From Streptomyces sp. SCL15-4 (GTDB lineage: Bacteria > Actinomycetota > Actinomycetes > Streptomycetales > Streptomycetaceae), in the NCBI RefSeq assembly GCF_033366695.1, contig NZ_JAOBTQ010000001.1:434001-498000 (forward strand): a stretch of 64,000 nucleotides of DNA, read 5' to 3'. Numbering within the stretch: position 1 is the first letter of the stretch; each line of letters starts with the position of its first letter. A program made the translations under genes and the position numbers. A model generated the notes under the pieces. The model was not told where the DNA came from and ran no database searches. It was given only the letters and a program-made list of their open reading frames with translations. Below are positions 27,968-37,523 of this stretch, piece after piece.

Positions 27968-28004
27968 CGAAGGGTGCCCCTCGCTCGGCGAGGGGCACCC
28001 TTCG
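27968..28004. terminator. Bidirectional terminator between convergent GH13 genes
   Basis: Bases 27968-27984 and 27988-28004 are perfect reverse complements (17 bp) around a 3-nt loop. It lies between the pullulanase stop and the stop of the convergent amylase-like gene, and would serve both. Confidence 0.9.
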
Positions 28005-28015
28005 GTCGTGGTGTG

Positions 28016-31000
28016 TCAGGAAAGGCGGACTCCGGTGGCGGCGAGCAGCGCGCCGTTGGCGGCCCGCTGTGTGGCGATGAGCTGGGCGCGCAGAGCAGCC
28101 GGAACACGGTCGCGGTCGCGGGGATCGACCGTGAACGCCGGATCGTCCGCCAGCTCCGGATGCGCCGACTTCTGCGCGTCCGTGAGCTTCGACGGGAGCA
28201 GCCGGAGCCAGTGTCCCTCGTCGGACAGCGCGCCGTCCTTGACGGTGATGCCTCCGTCAGGGGCGTACACGAGCTGCTGGCTGGTGGCGTCGGTGGTCTT
28301 CACCTTCCACACGAGCGTGTCCGTGTCGATCCACCGTGCCTTGGCCGTGCCGAGGTCCAGGTCGGGTGCGCCGCCCACCGTCGGCAGCAGGTAGTCGCTG
28401 TCGCCGCCGATCAGCCAGGTCTCCTTGCCGTAGGTGGCGAAGTCCAGCGAACGGTCGGCGGAGATGTCCTTCTCGTCGCCCTTGTGGACGATGTAGCTGA
28501 GCGAGGTCGCGCCGTCGGCGAGCGGCACCTCGAAGGTCACGCCGAAGGCGTCCCTGCCGGTCGGGGTGAGCGGCGCCGACCAGTCCGTGGGGCGTTTGGC
28601 GCCGGTCCAGGTGTGCAGGCCCCAGCCGTCGTAGTCACCGTCGGCCCGGTGGTAGTGGATCACGGCCTTGGCCGGGTCGGGAGCCGGGTAGGCGCCGTGC
28701 GGTGCCGTGTCCGACTGGCCGTCGTCCCCCTGCCGGATCCAGACCTCGCCCGTCTTGTCCAGGTCGATGGTGCGCTGCGGGCCGTCCGCGGTGCCGTCGC
28801 CGGTGACCGTGTACGTCAGGCTCCGCGCGCCGTCCTCCAACTTGACCCAGGCGAACGCCCCGTAGGCGTCCCGCCCGGTGAACTCGGCCGACTGCCCGGC
28901 GGATTCGAGGTGCCGGCCGGTGTAGTCGGCGTCCGGGCGCTGGTAGTGCACGACGGCGTAGGCGCGGTTCAGGGCGCTCGGCGGCCTGGGCGTCGCCGGC
29001 CGGCCGGCCGTGGTCGTGGCGAGGTCGCTCGCGGTGCGGCCCGCGAGGTCGACGGCCACGGCCTTGTAGCGCAAGGAGGTGCCCGGCTCGACGGTGTCGG
29101 GCAGGTGCTGTGTGACCTTGTACGGGGCGTGGTCGGCGGTGCCGAGCGTCTGCCACGGGCCGTCGCCGATCTGGGCGGCGAAGACGACGCGGTCGAGGCC
29201 GCCGCCGCTGACGTCGGCGGAGATGTCGACGTCTGCGGTGGCGCCCGCCGAGGGGGCCGTGAGTTCCAGGACCGGCCGGGTGGCCGGCGTGCCGGGCCGC
29301 CGCGCCGCCTCCAGCACCACGGACGACAGCGGCGGAATGGTGACGGTCACACGGGTGTCGGCGCCGCTGGTCACCGTGCCGGTGGTGCCGTACAGGCCCC
29401 GGTAGGCCATCCGGGCGTAGCCCGTGGGGATGCGCACGGTCCGTGCCTGGGTGGCGTTGTTGGAGGCGACCAGGTAGTGGTCGCGCCGGTGGGTGTCGGT
29501 GCGGGTGAAGGCGTAGACGGAGCCTTGTGCGTAGCGCTCGGTCTGGACGCCGTCGCGCAGGGCGGGGTGGCGCCGGGTGAGCCGGGAGAGGTCGGCTATC
29601 GCGCGGTAGAGGGGGTGGGAGGTGTCGTACGCGTCGGAGGCGGCCGTGCGGCCGGTGCCGATCTCGTCGTCGTCCAGGTAGTCCGGCACCTTCGAGGCGA
29701 ACAGGGTCTGGCGGGCGTCCTTGTCGCCGCCGGCGCCGGTGAAGCCCTGCTCGTCGCCGGAGTAGACGACCGGGTTGCCGCGGGAGAGGAACATCAGCTC
29801 ATGGGCGAAGCGGTCGCGGCGCAGGAGTTCGGCATCGTCGGCCTTCGGGTTGTCCTTGAGCAGGAAGCCGCCGATGCGGCCCATGTCGTGGTTGCCGAGG
29901 AAGGTCACCTGTTCGTAGGCGTTCGCCTTGTCGGTGGTGTAGCGGTAGTCCTGCGCGAAGACGTCGGCGAGCCGGTCGGCCGTCCGGCCCTGGGAGGCGT
30001 ACTGGCGGATGGCGTCCTGGAGCGGGAAGTCGAGTGTCGCGTCGAGGCGGCCCTGGCGGACGTACGGCGAGGTGACGGCCGGGTCGGAGGACAGTGTCTC
30101 GCCGAAGACGAAGAAGTCCTCGCGGCCCTTCTTGGCCGCATAGGCGTCGAGTGCCGTCGCCCACTGGGTCCAGAAGGCCATGTCGACGTTGCGGACGGTG
30201 TCGACGCGGAAGCCGTCGACGCGGAACTCGTCGACCCACTTCTCGTAGATCTCCTCCATGCCGCGCACGACTTCGGGGCGCTCGGTCCACAGGTCGTCCA
30301 GACCGGTGTGGTCGCCGTAGAGGGTGCTCTCGCCGGCGAAGGTGGAGTCGCCCCGGTTGTGGTACATGGTGGGGTCGTTGAGCCAGGCGGGGACCTTGGC
30401 GTTGCGTTCGGACGGGGCGACCTGTGGTGTGTAGGGGAAGCTTCGGGCGTCGACCTTCCGCATGCCCTTGCTGTCGTCGAAGGGACGGCCTTCGGTGTCC
30501 AGGTACGGGTAGGCGCCCTTGCCGCGGTACGCGAACGTCTTCTCGGTGTTGGTGACGGTGTCGGCCGTGTGGTTGGTGATGACGTCGAAGAAGACCTTCA
30601 TCCCCTTGGCGTGGGCCTTGCGGATGAGTTCGGCGAGGTCCGCGTTGGTGCCGAAGTGCGGGTCGACACGGGTGAAGTCGGTGATCCAGTAACCGTGGTA
30701 GCCGGCGCTCTCGCCGTTGCCCTGCACGGGCTTGTTCTTGAAGATCGGGGCCAGCCAGATCGCGGTGGTGCCGAGCCCCTTGACGTAGTCCAGCTTGCTG
30801 ATGAGTCCCTTCAGGTCACCGCCTTGGTAGAAGCCCTTGTCGGTCGGGTCGTAGCCGGTGCCGGTGCGGTCGCCGGCCAGTCCGCCCCGGTCGTTGCCGG
30901 CGGAGCCGTTGGCGAAGCGGTCGGGGAGGAGGAAGTAGAACTGCTCGCGGGTCAGGTCGTGCCGGGCCGTCACCGCGGCGAGCCGGGCGTCGGACGGCGG

Positions 31001-31174
31001 GGCGGGCGGGCGGTCCGTGGCGCCGGCCGGCTGGGCGGCGTACGGGGCCGTGGCGAGCAGCGCGGCGGTGACGGCCACGGTGGCGGCGCGGGTGACGGCG
31101 GCCGGGAGTCTCCGGCCGCGCGGGCGGGCCGGTGGTCCGCCCGGGTTGCCGCGGGCGGTGGGTGCTGGGATCAC
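28016..31174 (-). CDS. Secreted multidomain GH13 alpha-amylase-like enzyme (copy 1)
   Basis: The protein has 1052 residues. An Arg-rich n-region and a hydrophobic stretch ending near AGATDR form the signal peptide. The GH13 barrel spans about 70-520: DVITNHTADT, DGFRVDTVRN (nucleophile), FGETL (acid/base) and FLGNHDMGR. Then come beta-domains, two pullulanase-associated (PUD/CBM41-like) modules beginning VVHYQRPDADYTG and VIHYHRADGDYDG, and a C-terminal module (WIDTDTLVWK to VDPRDRDRV). The last module is homologous to the N-terminal module of the pullulanase at 25194 and stops where the catalytic part would begin. I infer half of a former amylase/dextrinase fusion. It may be a product-resistant amylase or an acarviosyl transferase-like enzyme. 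Confidence 0.82.
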   Translation of the reverse strand: MIPAPTARGNPGGPPARPRGRRLPAAVTRAATVAVTAALLATAPYAAQPAGATDRPPAPPSDARLAAVTARHDLTREQFYFLLPDRFANGSAGNDRGGLAGDRTGTGYDPTDKGFYQGGDLKGLISKLDYVKGLGTTAIWLAPIFKNKPVQGNGESAGYHGYWITDFTRVDPHFGTNADLAELIRKAHAKGMKVFFDVITNHTADTVTNTEKTFAYRGKGAYPYLDTEGRPFDDSKGMRKVDARSFPYTPQVAPSERNAKVPAWLNDPTMYHNRGDSTFAGESTLYGDHTGLDDLWTERPEVVRGMEEIYEKWVDEFRVDGFRVDTVRNVDMAFWTQWATALDAYAAKKGREDFFVFGETLSSDPAVTSPYVRQGRLDATLDFPLQDAIRQYASQGRTADRLADVFAQDYRYTTDKANAYEQVTFLGNHDMGRIGGFLLKDNPKADDAELLRRDRFAHELMFLSRGNPVVYSGDEQGFTGAGGDKDARQTLFASKVPDYLDDDEIGTGRTAASDAYDTSHPLYRAIADLSRLTRRHPALRDGVQTERYAQGSVYAFTRTDTHRRDHYLVASNNATQARTVRIPTGYARMAYRGLYGTTGTVTSGADTRVTVTIPPLSSVVLEAARRPGTPATRPVLELTAPSAGATADVDISADVSGGGLDRVVFAAQIGDGPWQTLGTADHAPYKVTQHLPDTVEPGTSLRYKAVAVDLAGRTASDLATTTAGRPATPRPPSALNRAYAVVHYQRPDADYTGRHLESAGQSAEFTGRDAYGAFAWVKLEDGARSLTYTVTGDGTADGPQRTIDLDKTGEVWIRQGDDGQSDTAPHGAYPAPDPAKAVIHYHRADGDYDGWGLHTWTGAKRPTDWSAPLTPTGRDAFGVTFEVPLADGATSLSYIVHKGDEKDISADRSLDFATYGKETWLIGGDSDYLLPTVGGAPDLDLGTAKARWIDTDTLVWKVKTTDATSQQLVYAPDGGITVKDGALSDEGHWLRLLPSKLTDAQKSAHPELADDPAFTVDPRDRDRVPAALRAQLIATQRAANGALLAATGVRLS

Positions 31175-31214
31175 GGTGCGGCTCTTTCCTCTCGTACGGT
31201 GTGTGCTGGGGAGG

Positions 31215-34200
31215 TCAGCCCGGTGGCAGGTGCACGGTCGTCGCGCCGAGCAGCGCCCCGTCCTGTCCTCGCTGGGTGGCGATCAGCTGGCGGCTCGCCC
31301 GGGCCTCGGCGATCCGGTCGCGGTCTCGTGCGTCGACGGTGAAGGCCTGGTAATCCGCGAAGCGCGGATGGGCGGACCGTTGCGCGTCGGTCAGCCGCGC
31401 GGGGACCAGGCGCAGCCAGTGCCCCTCGTCCGACAGGGAACCGTTCGCCAGACGGATACCGCCGTCGGGTGCGTACACGAGCTGCTGGCTGGCGACCCCG
31501 GCTCCGGTCCCGCGCCATACGACGGTGGTGTCGTCCAGCCAGGTCGCGGCCGACGTGCCGAGGTCCAGGCCGAAGGCGCCGCCGAGGGTGGGGGTGAGGT
31601 AGGCGCCGTCCCCGGCCACGCGCCACACCTCGTGGCCGTAGAGGGAGAAGTCGAGGGTCTCGTCGGAGGAGATGTCCTTCTCCTCCTTCTTGTGCAGGAT
31701 GTAGCTGAGAGAGTCCGCGTGATCGGCCAGCGGGACCTCGAAGACCAGGCCGAAGGAGTCCCGGCCCACCGGGCGGACGGGGTCGTTCCACTCCGGCGGA
31801 CGGGCGGCTCCCGTCCAGGCGTGCAGGCCCCAGCCGTCGTAGTCGCCGTCGGGGCGGTGGTAGTGGACGACCGCCTTCGCCGGGTCCTGGGCGGGGTAGG
31901 CGTCCGCGGGTCTGGTGCCCGTCACCGCGTCGCTGCCCTGCTCGGTCCACACCTCGGGTGTCGCGGCGAAGTCCAGCGTGCGCGCGGGGCCGTCGGCGAC
32001 TCCGTCCTTCTCCACGGTGAAGGGGATGCCGGTGGTGCCTTCGGCCGGGGCCAGCCAGGCGAACGCTCCGTAGGCGTCGCGGCCGGTGAAGGCGGCGGTC
32101 CGGCCGTCGGCCGTGCGCAGCAGCAGGCCGTCGTAGTCGCCGTCGGGCCGCCGGTGGTGGACGACGGCCCAGTGGCGTGCCGCCGTCGGTACGGGAACCG
32201 CCGCCGCCCGGCCCGCGGTCGTGGTGGCGAGGTCGCCGGCGGTCCGGCCGGTCCGGTCGACGACGACCGCCTTGTACCGCAGCGGCGTTCCCGCGGGGAC
32301 GGCCGGGCCGATGGTCTGGGTGACGCGGTAGGGCGCGTGGTCGGCGGTGCCGAGCGTCTGCCACGGGCCGTCGCCGGTCTGGGCGGCGAAGACGACCCGC
32401 TGGTATCCGCCGCCCGTGACGTCGGCGGAGATCTCCACGGTTCCGTGGGCGCCCGCGTCCGGGGCGGTGAGCGCGAGCGCCGGTCCGGCCGTCGAGGCGC
32501 GCGGTGGCCGGGTCGCGTGGTACACGACGGACGACAGGGCCGGGACGGTCACGGTGATCTTTCCGGCGGCGTCGGCGCGGACGCCGCCGGTGGCGCCGTA
32601 CAGCGCGCGGTAGGGCGTGTCCGGCGAGCCGGCCGGCAGGGTGACGGTCCGGTCCTCGGTGGCGTTGTTGAAGGCCACCAGGTAGTCGCGTCCTTCGCGG
32701 ACGTCGGTGCGGGTGAAGGCGTAGACGGAGTCCTGTGCGTAGCGCTCGGTCTGGACGCCGTCGCGCAGGGCGGGATGGTGCCGGGTGAGCCGGGAGAGGG
32801 CGGCTATCGCGCGGTAGAGGGGGTGGGAGGTGTCGTACGCGTCGGAGGCCGCCGTGCGGCCGGTGCCGATCTCGTCGTCGTCCAGGTAGTCCGGCACCTT
32901 CGAGGCGAACAGGGTCTGGCGGGCGGCCACGTCCCCGCCGGCGCCGGTGAAGCCCTGCTCGTCGCCGGAGTAGACGACCGGGTTGCCGCGGGAGAGGAAC
33001 ATCAGCTCATGGGCCAGGCGGTCGCGGCGCAGGAGTTCGGCGTCGTCCGCGCCGGGGTGGTCCTGGGCGATGAAGGTGCCGATGCGCCCCATGTCGTGGC
33101 TGCCGAGGAAGGTGACCTGGCTGTAGGCGTTGGTCTTGCCGGTGGTGTAGCGGTAGTCCTGCGCGAAGACGTGGGCGAGGTCGTCCGCGGGGCCGCCGCG
33201 TGAGGCGAAGTTGCGGGCGGCGGCCTGGAACGGGAAGTCGAGCGTGGCGTCGAGCCGGCCCTGGGTGACGTAGGGGGCGGTGATGGACGCGTCGGCGGAG
33301 AACGCCTCGGCGAAGAGGAAGAAGTCCCGGCGTCCGTGCCGTGCCGCGTAGCGGTCGAGTGCGGTGGCCCACTGGGTCCAGAAGGCCATGTCGACGTTCT
33401 TGGCGGTGTCGACCCGGAAGCCGTCCACCCGGAAGTCGTCGACCCACTTCTCGTAGATCTCCTCCATGCCCCGGACCACCTCCGGCCGTTCGGTCCACAG
33501 GTCGTCCATGCCCATGAAGTCGCCGTCCAGCGCGCTCTCGCCGGCGAAGGTGGAGTTGCCGCGGTTGTGGTACATGGAGGGGTCGTTCAGCCAGTCGGGC
33601 ACCTTGCGGTCCCGCGGGTCGGCGGAGACGCGCGGGGTGTACGGGGCGCCGTCCGCGTCCGCCGGGCGCATGCCGGTGGTGTCGTCGAAGGGGCGGCCCT
33701 CGGTGTCGAGGTAGGGGTAGGCGCCCTTGCTGCGGTATCCGTACCGTTCCTCGGCGTAGTCGATGGTGTCCGCGGTGTGGTTGGTGATGACGTCGAAGAA
33801 GACCTTCATGCCCTTGGCGTGGGCCTTGTCGATCAGCTCGGAGAGGTCGGCCTCGGTGCCGAAGTGCGGGTCGACCCGGGTGAAGTCGGTGATGGCGTAG
33901 CCGTGGTAGTTGGCGGTCGCCCTGCCGTCGCGCACCGTCACGGGCTTGTTCTTGAACACCGGTGCGAGCCAGATGGCGGTGGTGCCGAGGCCCTTGATGT
34001 AGTCCAGGTGGTCGATGGCGCCTCTGAGGTCGCCGCCCTGGAAGAAGTCCTTGTCGGTCGGGTCGTAGCCGGTGGTGGCGCGGTCGCCGGTCAGTCCGCC
34101 CCGGTCGTTGGCGGCGGAGCCGTTGGCGAACCGGTCGGGCAGCAGCAGGTAGAACTGTTCGCGGCTCGCCGCCGGACGGGCCGGGAGGTGCGCGAGCCGT

Positions 34201-34328
34201 GCGTCCGTCGGCGGCGGGGGTGGCCCGGCGGCCGTCGCCGGGGTCGTCAGCGGTGGCAGTACGGCTGCGCACAGCGCGATGGCCAGGACGGTTGCGTGGT
34301 GTCTGGGTCTGCCGACCACGTGACGCAT
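31215..34328 (-). CDS. Secreted multidomain GH13 alpha-amylase-like enzyme (copy 2)
   Basis: The protein has 1037 residues with the same architecture as its downstream neighbour, 40 bp away. It has a signal peptide (ending near TTPATAAG), a GH13 barrel with DGFRVDTAKN, FLFAEAF and FLGSHDMGR, beta-domains, two PUD-like modules (VVHHRRPDGDYDG; VVHYHRPDGDYDG) and the truncated pullulanase-type module (WLDDTTVVWR, ending TTVHLPPG). It is an obvious tandem duplicate of the other copy. Parts of the barrel are nearly identical at the DNA level, while others have diverged. Extracellular starch degradation is the base expectation. Acarviose-producer amylases (AcbZ/AcbE types) are often insensitive to the inhibitor. 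Confidence 0.82.
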   Translation of the reverse strand: MRHVVGRPRHHATVLAIALCAAVLPPLTTPATAAGPPPPPTDARLAHLPARPAASREQFYLLLPDRFANGSAANDRGGLTGDRATTGYDPTDKDFFQGGDLRGAIDHLDYIKGLGTTAIWLAPVFKNKPVTVRDGRATANYHGYAITDFTRVDPHFGTEADLSELIDKAHAKGMKVFFDVITNHTADTIDYAEERYGYRSKGAYPYLDTEGRPFDDTTGMRPADADGAPYTPRVSADPRDRKVPDWLNDPSMYHNRGNSTFAGESALDGDFMGMDDLWTERPEVVRGMEEIYEKWVDDFRVDGFRVDTAKNVDMAFWTQWATALDRYAARHGRRDFFLFAEAFSADASITAPYVTQGRLDATLDFPFQAAARNFASRGGPADDLAHVFAQDYRYTTGKTNAYSQVTFLGSHDMGRIGTFIAQDHPGADDAELLRRDRLAHELMFLSRGNPVVYSGDEQGFTGAGGDVAARQTLFASKVPDYLDDDEIGTGRTAASDAYDTSHPLYRAIAALSRLTRHHPALRDGVQTERYAQDSVYAFTRTDVREGRDYLVAFNNATEDRTVTLPAGSPDTPYRALYGATGGVRADAAGKITVTVPALSSVVYHATRPPRASTAGPALALTAPDAGAHGTVEISADVTGGGYQRVVFAAQTGDGPWQTLGTADHAPYRVTQTIGPAVPAGTPLRYKAVVVDRTGRTAGDLATTTAGRAAAVPVPTAARHWAVVHHRRPDGDYDGLLLRTADGRTAAFTGRDAYGAFAWLAPAEGTTGIPFTVEKDGVADGPARTLDFAATPEVWTEQGSDAVTGTRPADAYPAQDPAKAVVHYHRPDGDYDGWGLHAWTGAARPPEWNDPVRPVGRDSFGLVFEVPLADHADSLSYILHKKEEKDISSDETLDFSLYGHEVWRVAGDGAYLTPTLGGAFGLDLGTSAATWLDDTTVVWRGTGAGVASQQLVYAPDGGIRLANGSLSDEGHWLRLVPARLTDAQRSAHPRFADYQAFTVDARDRDRIAEARASRQLIATQRGQDGALLGATTVHLPPG

Positions 34329-34385
34329 CTCCTCGGGGTGTCGGTCGCGGGCAAGGACGGGGCGTCGCCGTGCGGCGGAGCGCGG

Positions 34386-34420
34386 GACCGCCCGGCACCG
34401 GTTGCGCGGGCCGGGCGGTC
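34386..34420 (-). terminator. 11-bp stem-loop after the alpha-amylase gene
   Basis: GACCGCCCGGC (34386-34396) and GCCGGGCGGTC (34410-34420) pair perfectly around a 13-nt loop. It lies between the alpha-amylase stop and the next gene in the same direction, so it probably limits read-through into the tandem GH13 genes. Confidence 0.65.
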
Positions 34421-34478
34421 GTTGCCGGTGAGCGCCGTTCGTACCGCGGTGATCGGCGTTCGTCTCCGGGTGGTGCGG

Positions 34479-36179
34479 TCAGTTGCGCCAGGTGTCGTTC
34501 AGCGTGACCACACCGCTGGACGGCACGGTGGCCGTCCGGTTGGAGCCGCTCTCCCAGGTGACGTTGCCGCCGGCGTCCTTGCGGAGGTACTTGTACTCGA
34601 ACGAGGTGCCCGCGGGCAGGGACTGCTCGAGCTTCCAGACGGGGTAGCTCGCGGGGTCCAGCTTGAGGGCGTTGGAGGTGTTCCAGTTGCCGAGGGCGGA
34701 GGTGCCGCCGACGACGTAGACGTTCTGGCCCCACTGGGTGGTGGCGTTGACGTTGAACGAGGCCCCGGTCGCGGGTTCGGGATCGGGGTCGACGGTGGTG
34801 TCGCAGTTCTTCGCCCCGACGTGCAGGGCGAGGGCGGAGTTGGCGCCCAGGCTCGCCGTGAACCGGCCGGACGAGTCGACGGTCACGGCCTTGCCGCTCT
34901 GCACGTCGCAGTAACCGCCGGCGGGCAGGGAGGTCTGGAAGGTGCGGCTGAGGGTGGAACCCTCGTGGTTGATGACGACGTACGCCTTGGCGCCGCGGCC
35001 GAAGGCGATCTGGTTGTTGCCGTTGTCCCACCAGTCGGTCACCGCGGCGCCGGCGGCCGTGTTGCGGAACTTGACCATGCCCGTTATCTCGCGCCAGGCG
35101 TGCTGGCACTTCCAGCCTTCGGTGTAACAGGCGTTGACCTGGCCGTTGTTGGGGCCGCCGGCGTCCTTGTCGCTGAACTCGTAGCCGGAGTGCACCGCGG
35201 GTGAGCCGTAGGGCCACGCCAGCATGAAGACGTGCGCGAGGGTGTAGTTGGAGCCGTCCTTGTAGGTGAGGCTGCCTCCGTTGCGTTCGGTGTCGTGGTT
35301 GGTGACGAAGACGGACGCCTTGCCGCTGGAGACGTAGCCCCACGCCTCGCCGAAGTTCTTCAGCTCGGCGAGCTTCTCGTTGTTGAAGACCCGCTTGAGG
35401 TCGTAGGCGTAGCGGAACTCCTGGACGTCGCCCGTGTTGTAGAACTCGGGCGGCTGGACCGCCTCACCGGCGGCGCCGATCGTCTCCTGGTTCCAGTACA
35501 CGCCGGGGTTGGACAGGCGGGACTTGATGTTGGTGAGGTCTTCCTCGGGGATGTGCTTGGCGGCGTCGATGCGGAAGCCGTCGACGCCGAGGGAGAGCAG
35601 GTCGTTCATGTAGCCCGCGATGGTCTTGCGGACGTACTCCTCGCCGGTGTCGAGGTCGGGCAGGCCGCCCATCTCGCAGTGCTGGACGTTCCAGCGGTCG
35701 GCGTAGTTGCTGATGCTCGTGGTGCAGTCGTCCATGTCGGCCGCGGAGTACGTGCCCGGGTAGTCGTACTTGCTGAACGTCGACCCGGCGGAGCCCGTAC
35801 CGGAGGAGTTCGCCATGTGGTTGATCACCGTGTCGGCGACCACCTTGACGCCCGCCGCGTGACAGGTGTCGACCATGGCCTTGAAGTCCGAGCGGTTGCC
35901 CAGCTTCGTGCCGATCTTGTAGCTGACGGGCTGGTAGGCCGTCCACCAGGGGGTGCCCTGGATGTGTTCGTTCGGCGGGGAGACCTGGACATAGCCGTAC
36001 CCGTCGGGGCCCAGCTGGTCCGTGCACGCCTTGGCGACGGACTTGAAGTTCCATTCGAACATCACCGCGGTGACGTCCTTGCCGCCGGGCGCGCTCGCCT
36101 GCGCCGGCGTCGGTGCCGTGACGGCCACAGCGGCTCCCGCCAGGGCGGCGAGTACAGCGGCCACGGTCTTTCTGGCCAT
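34479..36179 (-). CDS. aml: Secreted alpha-amylase with C-terminal starch-binding domain
   Basis: The protein has 566 residues, the usual length of Streptomyces raw-starch alpha-amylases. The ATG at 36179 is chosen because CTGGAG precedes it and a typical signal peptide follows ([20 protein letters not shown], cleaved near AQASA). Catalytic elements are [10 protein letters not shown] (nucleophile), WNQETIG (Glu acid/base) and [12 protein letters not shown]. Residues about 468-566 form a CBM20 starch-binding domain ([17 protein letters not shown]). It is next to the acarviose cluster, shares TTGC-type control elements with it, and resembles a primary-metabolism amylase. Confidence 0.93.
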   Translation of the reverse strand: MARKTVAAVLAALAGAAVAVTAPTPAQASAPGGKDVTAVMFEWNFKSVAKACTDQLGPDGYGYVQVSPPNEHIQGTPWWTAYQPVSYKIGTKLGNRSDFKAMVDTCHAAGVKVVADTVINHMANSSGTGSAGSTFSKYDYPGTYSAADMDDCTTSISNYADRWNVQHCEMGGLPDLDTGEEYVRKTIAGYMNDLLSLGVDGFRIDAAKHIPEEDLTNIKSRLSNPGVYWNQETIGAAGEAVQPPEFYNTGDVQEFRYAYDLKRVFNNEKLAELKNFGEAWGYVSSGKASVFVTNHDTERNGGSLTYKDGSNYTLAHVFMLAWPYGSPAVHSGYEFSDKDAGGPNNGQVNACYTEGWKCQHAWREITGMVKFRNTAAGAAVTDWWDNGNNQIAFGRGAKAYVVINHEGSTLSRTFQTSLPAGGYCDVQSGKAVTVDSSGRFTASLGANSALALHVGAKNCDTTVDPDPEPATGASFNVNATTQWGQNVYVVGGTSALGNWNTSNALKLDPASYPVWKLEQSLPAGTSFEYKYLRKDAGGNVTWESGSNRTATVPSSGVVTLNDTWRN

Positions 36180-36545
36180 GGTTGCTCCAGTGGGGAAGTG
36201 GGGTGATACCGGAGTCAGCCTTGGTTGACAACGCGCCATGCCAGGTAAGGCCGTTCACTGGTTCTTGCTGCAAGAAATTGCGGTCGAGACCGTACGGCGC
36301 CGCTTACCGCAGGTCAACCCCTTGCGCAGAAATAGCAGTTGAGCAGGAAATAGTTGAAGGAGCTGCGCGCAAAGCCTTTCGCAAAGGTTTTCAGAGTGTT
36401 ACGTTCGACGAACTCCGGCCCGCGGCCGCGGGGTTCGCACCCGGTGTGTCCCCGACGCGCCCGGCCGTGCGGGCCGGAGCCGCACGACGGCGGCGCACGC
36501 ACCCCGGGCCGAGCCGGGCGGAACCCTTCGCGGGCCCCGCCTCCG
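36180..36545. promoter_or_regulatory. Amylase control region and 3' flank of acbB, with TTCTTGC palindrome
   Basis: TTCTTGC-T-GCAAGAA at 36262-36276 is a perfect inverted repeat (7-bp arms) about 83 bp upstream of the amylase start. It is the clearest TTGC-type operator in the window. A second TTGCG element is near 36321. AT-rich sequence at 36325-36400 is unusual for this genome and includes a TTTCGCAAAGG stretch. CCCGCGGCCGCGGG (36418-36431) may form a hairpin after acbB. No gene is seen here. Confidence 0.6.
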
Positions 36546-37523
36546 TCAGACGGACTCCAGCAGGGGTCCCCACCAGGATCGATGACTCCGGTACCAGTCC
36601 ACCGTGGCGGCCAGCGCGGCCTCGAAGCCGACCTGGGGCCGGTATCCCAGCTCGGCGGTGATCTTGCCGTGGTCCACCGCGTACCGGCGGTCGTGGCCCT
36701 TGCGGTCCTCGACGTGCGTGATGCGCTCCGGGCCTGCTCCGCACCAGCGGAGCAGGCGGTGCGCGAGGTCCATATTGGTCAGCGAGGTGCCACCACCGAT
36801 GTTGTACGTCTGCCCCGGCCGTCCCGCCGTGCGCACCAGCTCCACCGCCCTGACGTGGTCGTCGACGTGCAACCAGTCGCGCACCTGCCGCCCGTCGCCG
36901 TACACCGGCAGGTCACCGCCGGTCAGCAGGGTGGCGACGAAGCGCGGGATGACCTTCTCCGGATGCTGGTAGGGGCCGAAGTTGTTGGAGCAGCGGGTCA
37001 CCCGGACGTCCAGGCCGTGGGTGTGGTGGTGGGCCAGGGCCACGAGGTCGGCCGCCGCCTTCGACGCCGCGTACGGCGAGCTGGGCCGCAGCTGGTCCTC
37101 CTCGCGTGCGGCACCCTGGGGTATCGAGCCGTAGACCTCGTCGGTGGAGATCTGCACGAAGGTGCGCACCCCGTGCCGCAGCGCGGCGTCCAGCAGGGTG
37201 TGGGTGCCCATCACGTTGGTGTGGGTGAAGCCGGTGCCGTCCTCGATGGAGCGGTCGACGTGCGACTCCGCCGCGAAGTGCACGATCTCGTCGTGCCCGG
37301 CCGCCAGCCGGCGCACCGTCGCGGTGTCGCAGACGTCGCCGTGCACGAAGGTCAGGCCGGGGTGGCCGCGGACCGGGTCGAGGCGGGCGAGGCTGCCCGC
37401 GTAGGTGAGTTTGTCCAGGACCGTGACCGCGACGCCGGACGGCCCCGCGGGGCCGAGCAGCGCGCGGACGTAGGCGGATCCGATGAAGCCGGCTCCGCCG
37501 GTGACGAGGATGCGTGACGTCAT
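36546..37523 (-). CDS. acbB: dTDP-glucose 4,6-dehydratase
   Basis: The protein has 325 residues of the RmlB family. TGGAGFIGS is at about 8-16, STDEVYGS lies in the active-site strand with the Asp-Glu pair, and YAASK holds the Tyr/Lys pair. It converts dTDP-glucose to dTDP-4-keto-6-deoxyglucose, the precursor of the 4-amino-4,6-dideoxyglucose unit of acarviose. Its ATG overlaps the acbA stop (ATGA), so the two are coupled. An RmlB for rhamnose is the alternative, but the aminotransferase divergent from acbA favours this pathway. Confidence 0.88.
   Translation of the reverse strand: MTSRILVTGGAGFIGSAYVRALLGPAGPSGVAVTVLDKLTYAGSLARLDPVRGHPGLTFVHGDVCDTATVRRLAAGHDEIVHFAAESHVDRSIEDGTGFTHTNVMGTHTLLDAALRHGVRTFVQISTDEVYGSIPQGAAREEDQLRPSSPYAASKAAADLVALAHHHTHGLDVRVTRCSNNFGPYQHPEKVIPRFVATLLTGGDLPVYGDGRQVRDWLHVDDHVRAVELVRTAGRPGQTYNIGGGTSLTNMDLAHRLLRWCGAGPERITHVEDRKGHDRRYAVDHGKITAELGYRPQVGFEAALAATVDWYRSHRSWWGPLLESV

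Noticed and set aside
25170..27998. Long open frame antisense to the pullulanase
   Set aside because: Typical high-GC shadow: the protein is Gly/Val/His-rich with no domain, while the plus strand has full GH13 motifs, a signal peptide and a ribosome-binding site.
31017..35204. Long plus-strand frames opposite the tandem amylases and alpha-amylase
   Set aside because: Same reason: repetitive Gly/Val-rich translations mirroring real minus-strand genes.
36403..36413. GTTCGACGAAC inverted repeat as a StrR site
   Set aside because: The arms are almost adjacent instead of 11 bp apart, so it does not fit the StrR layout.
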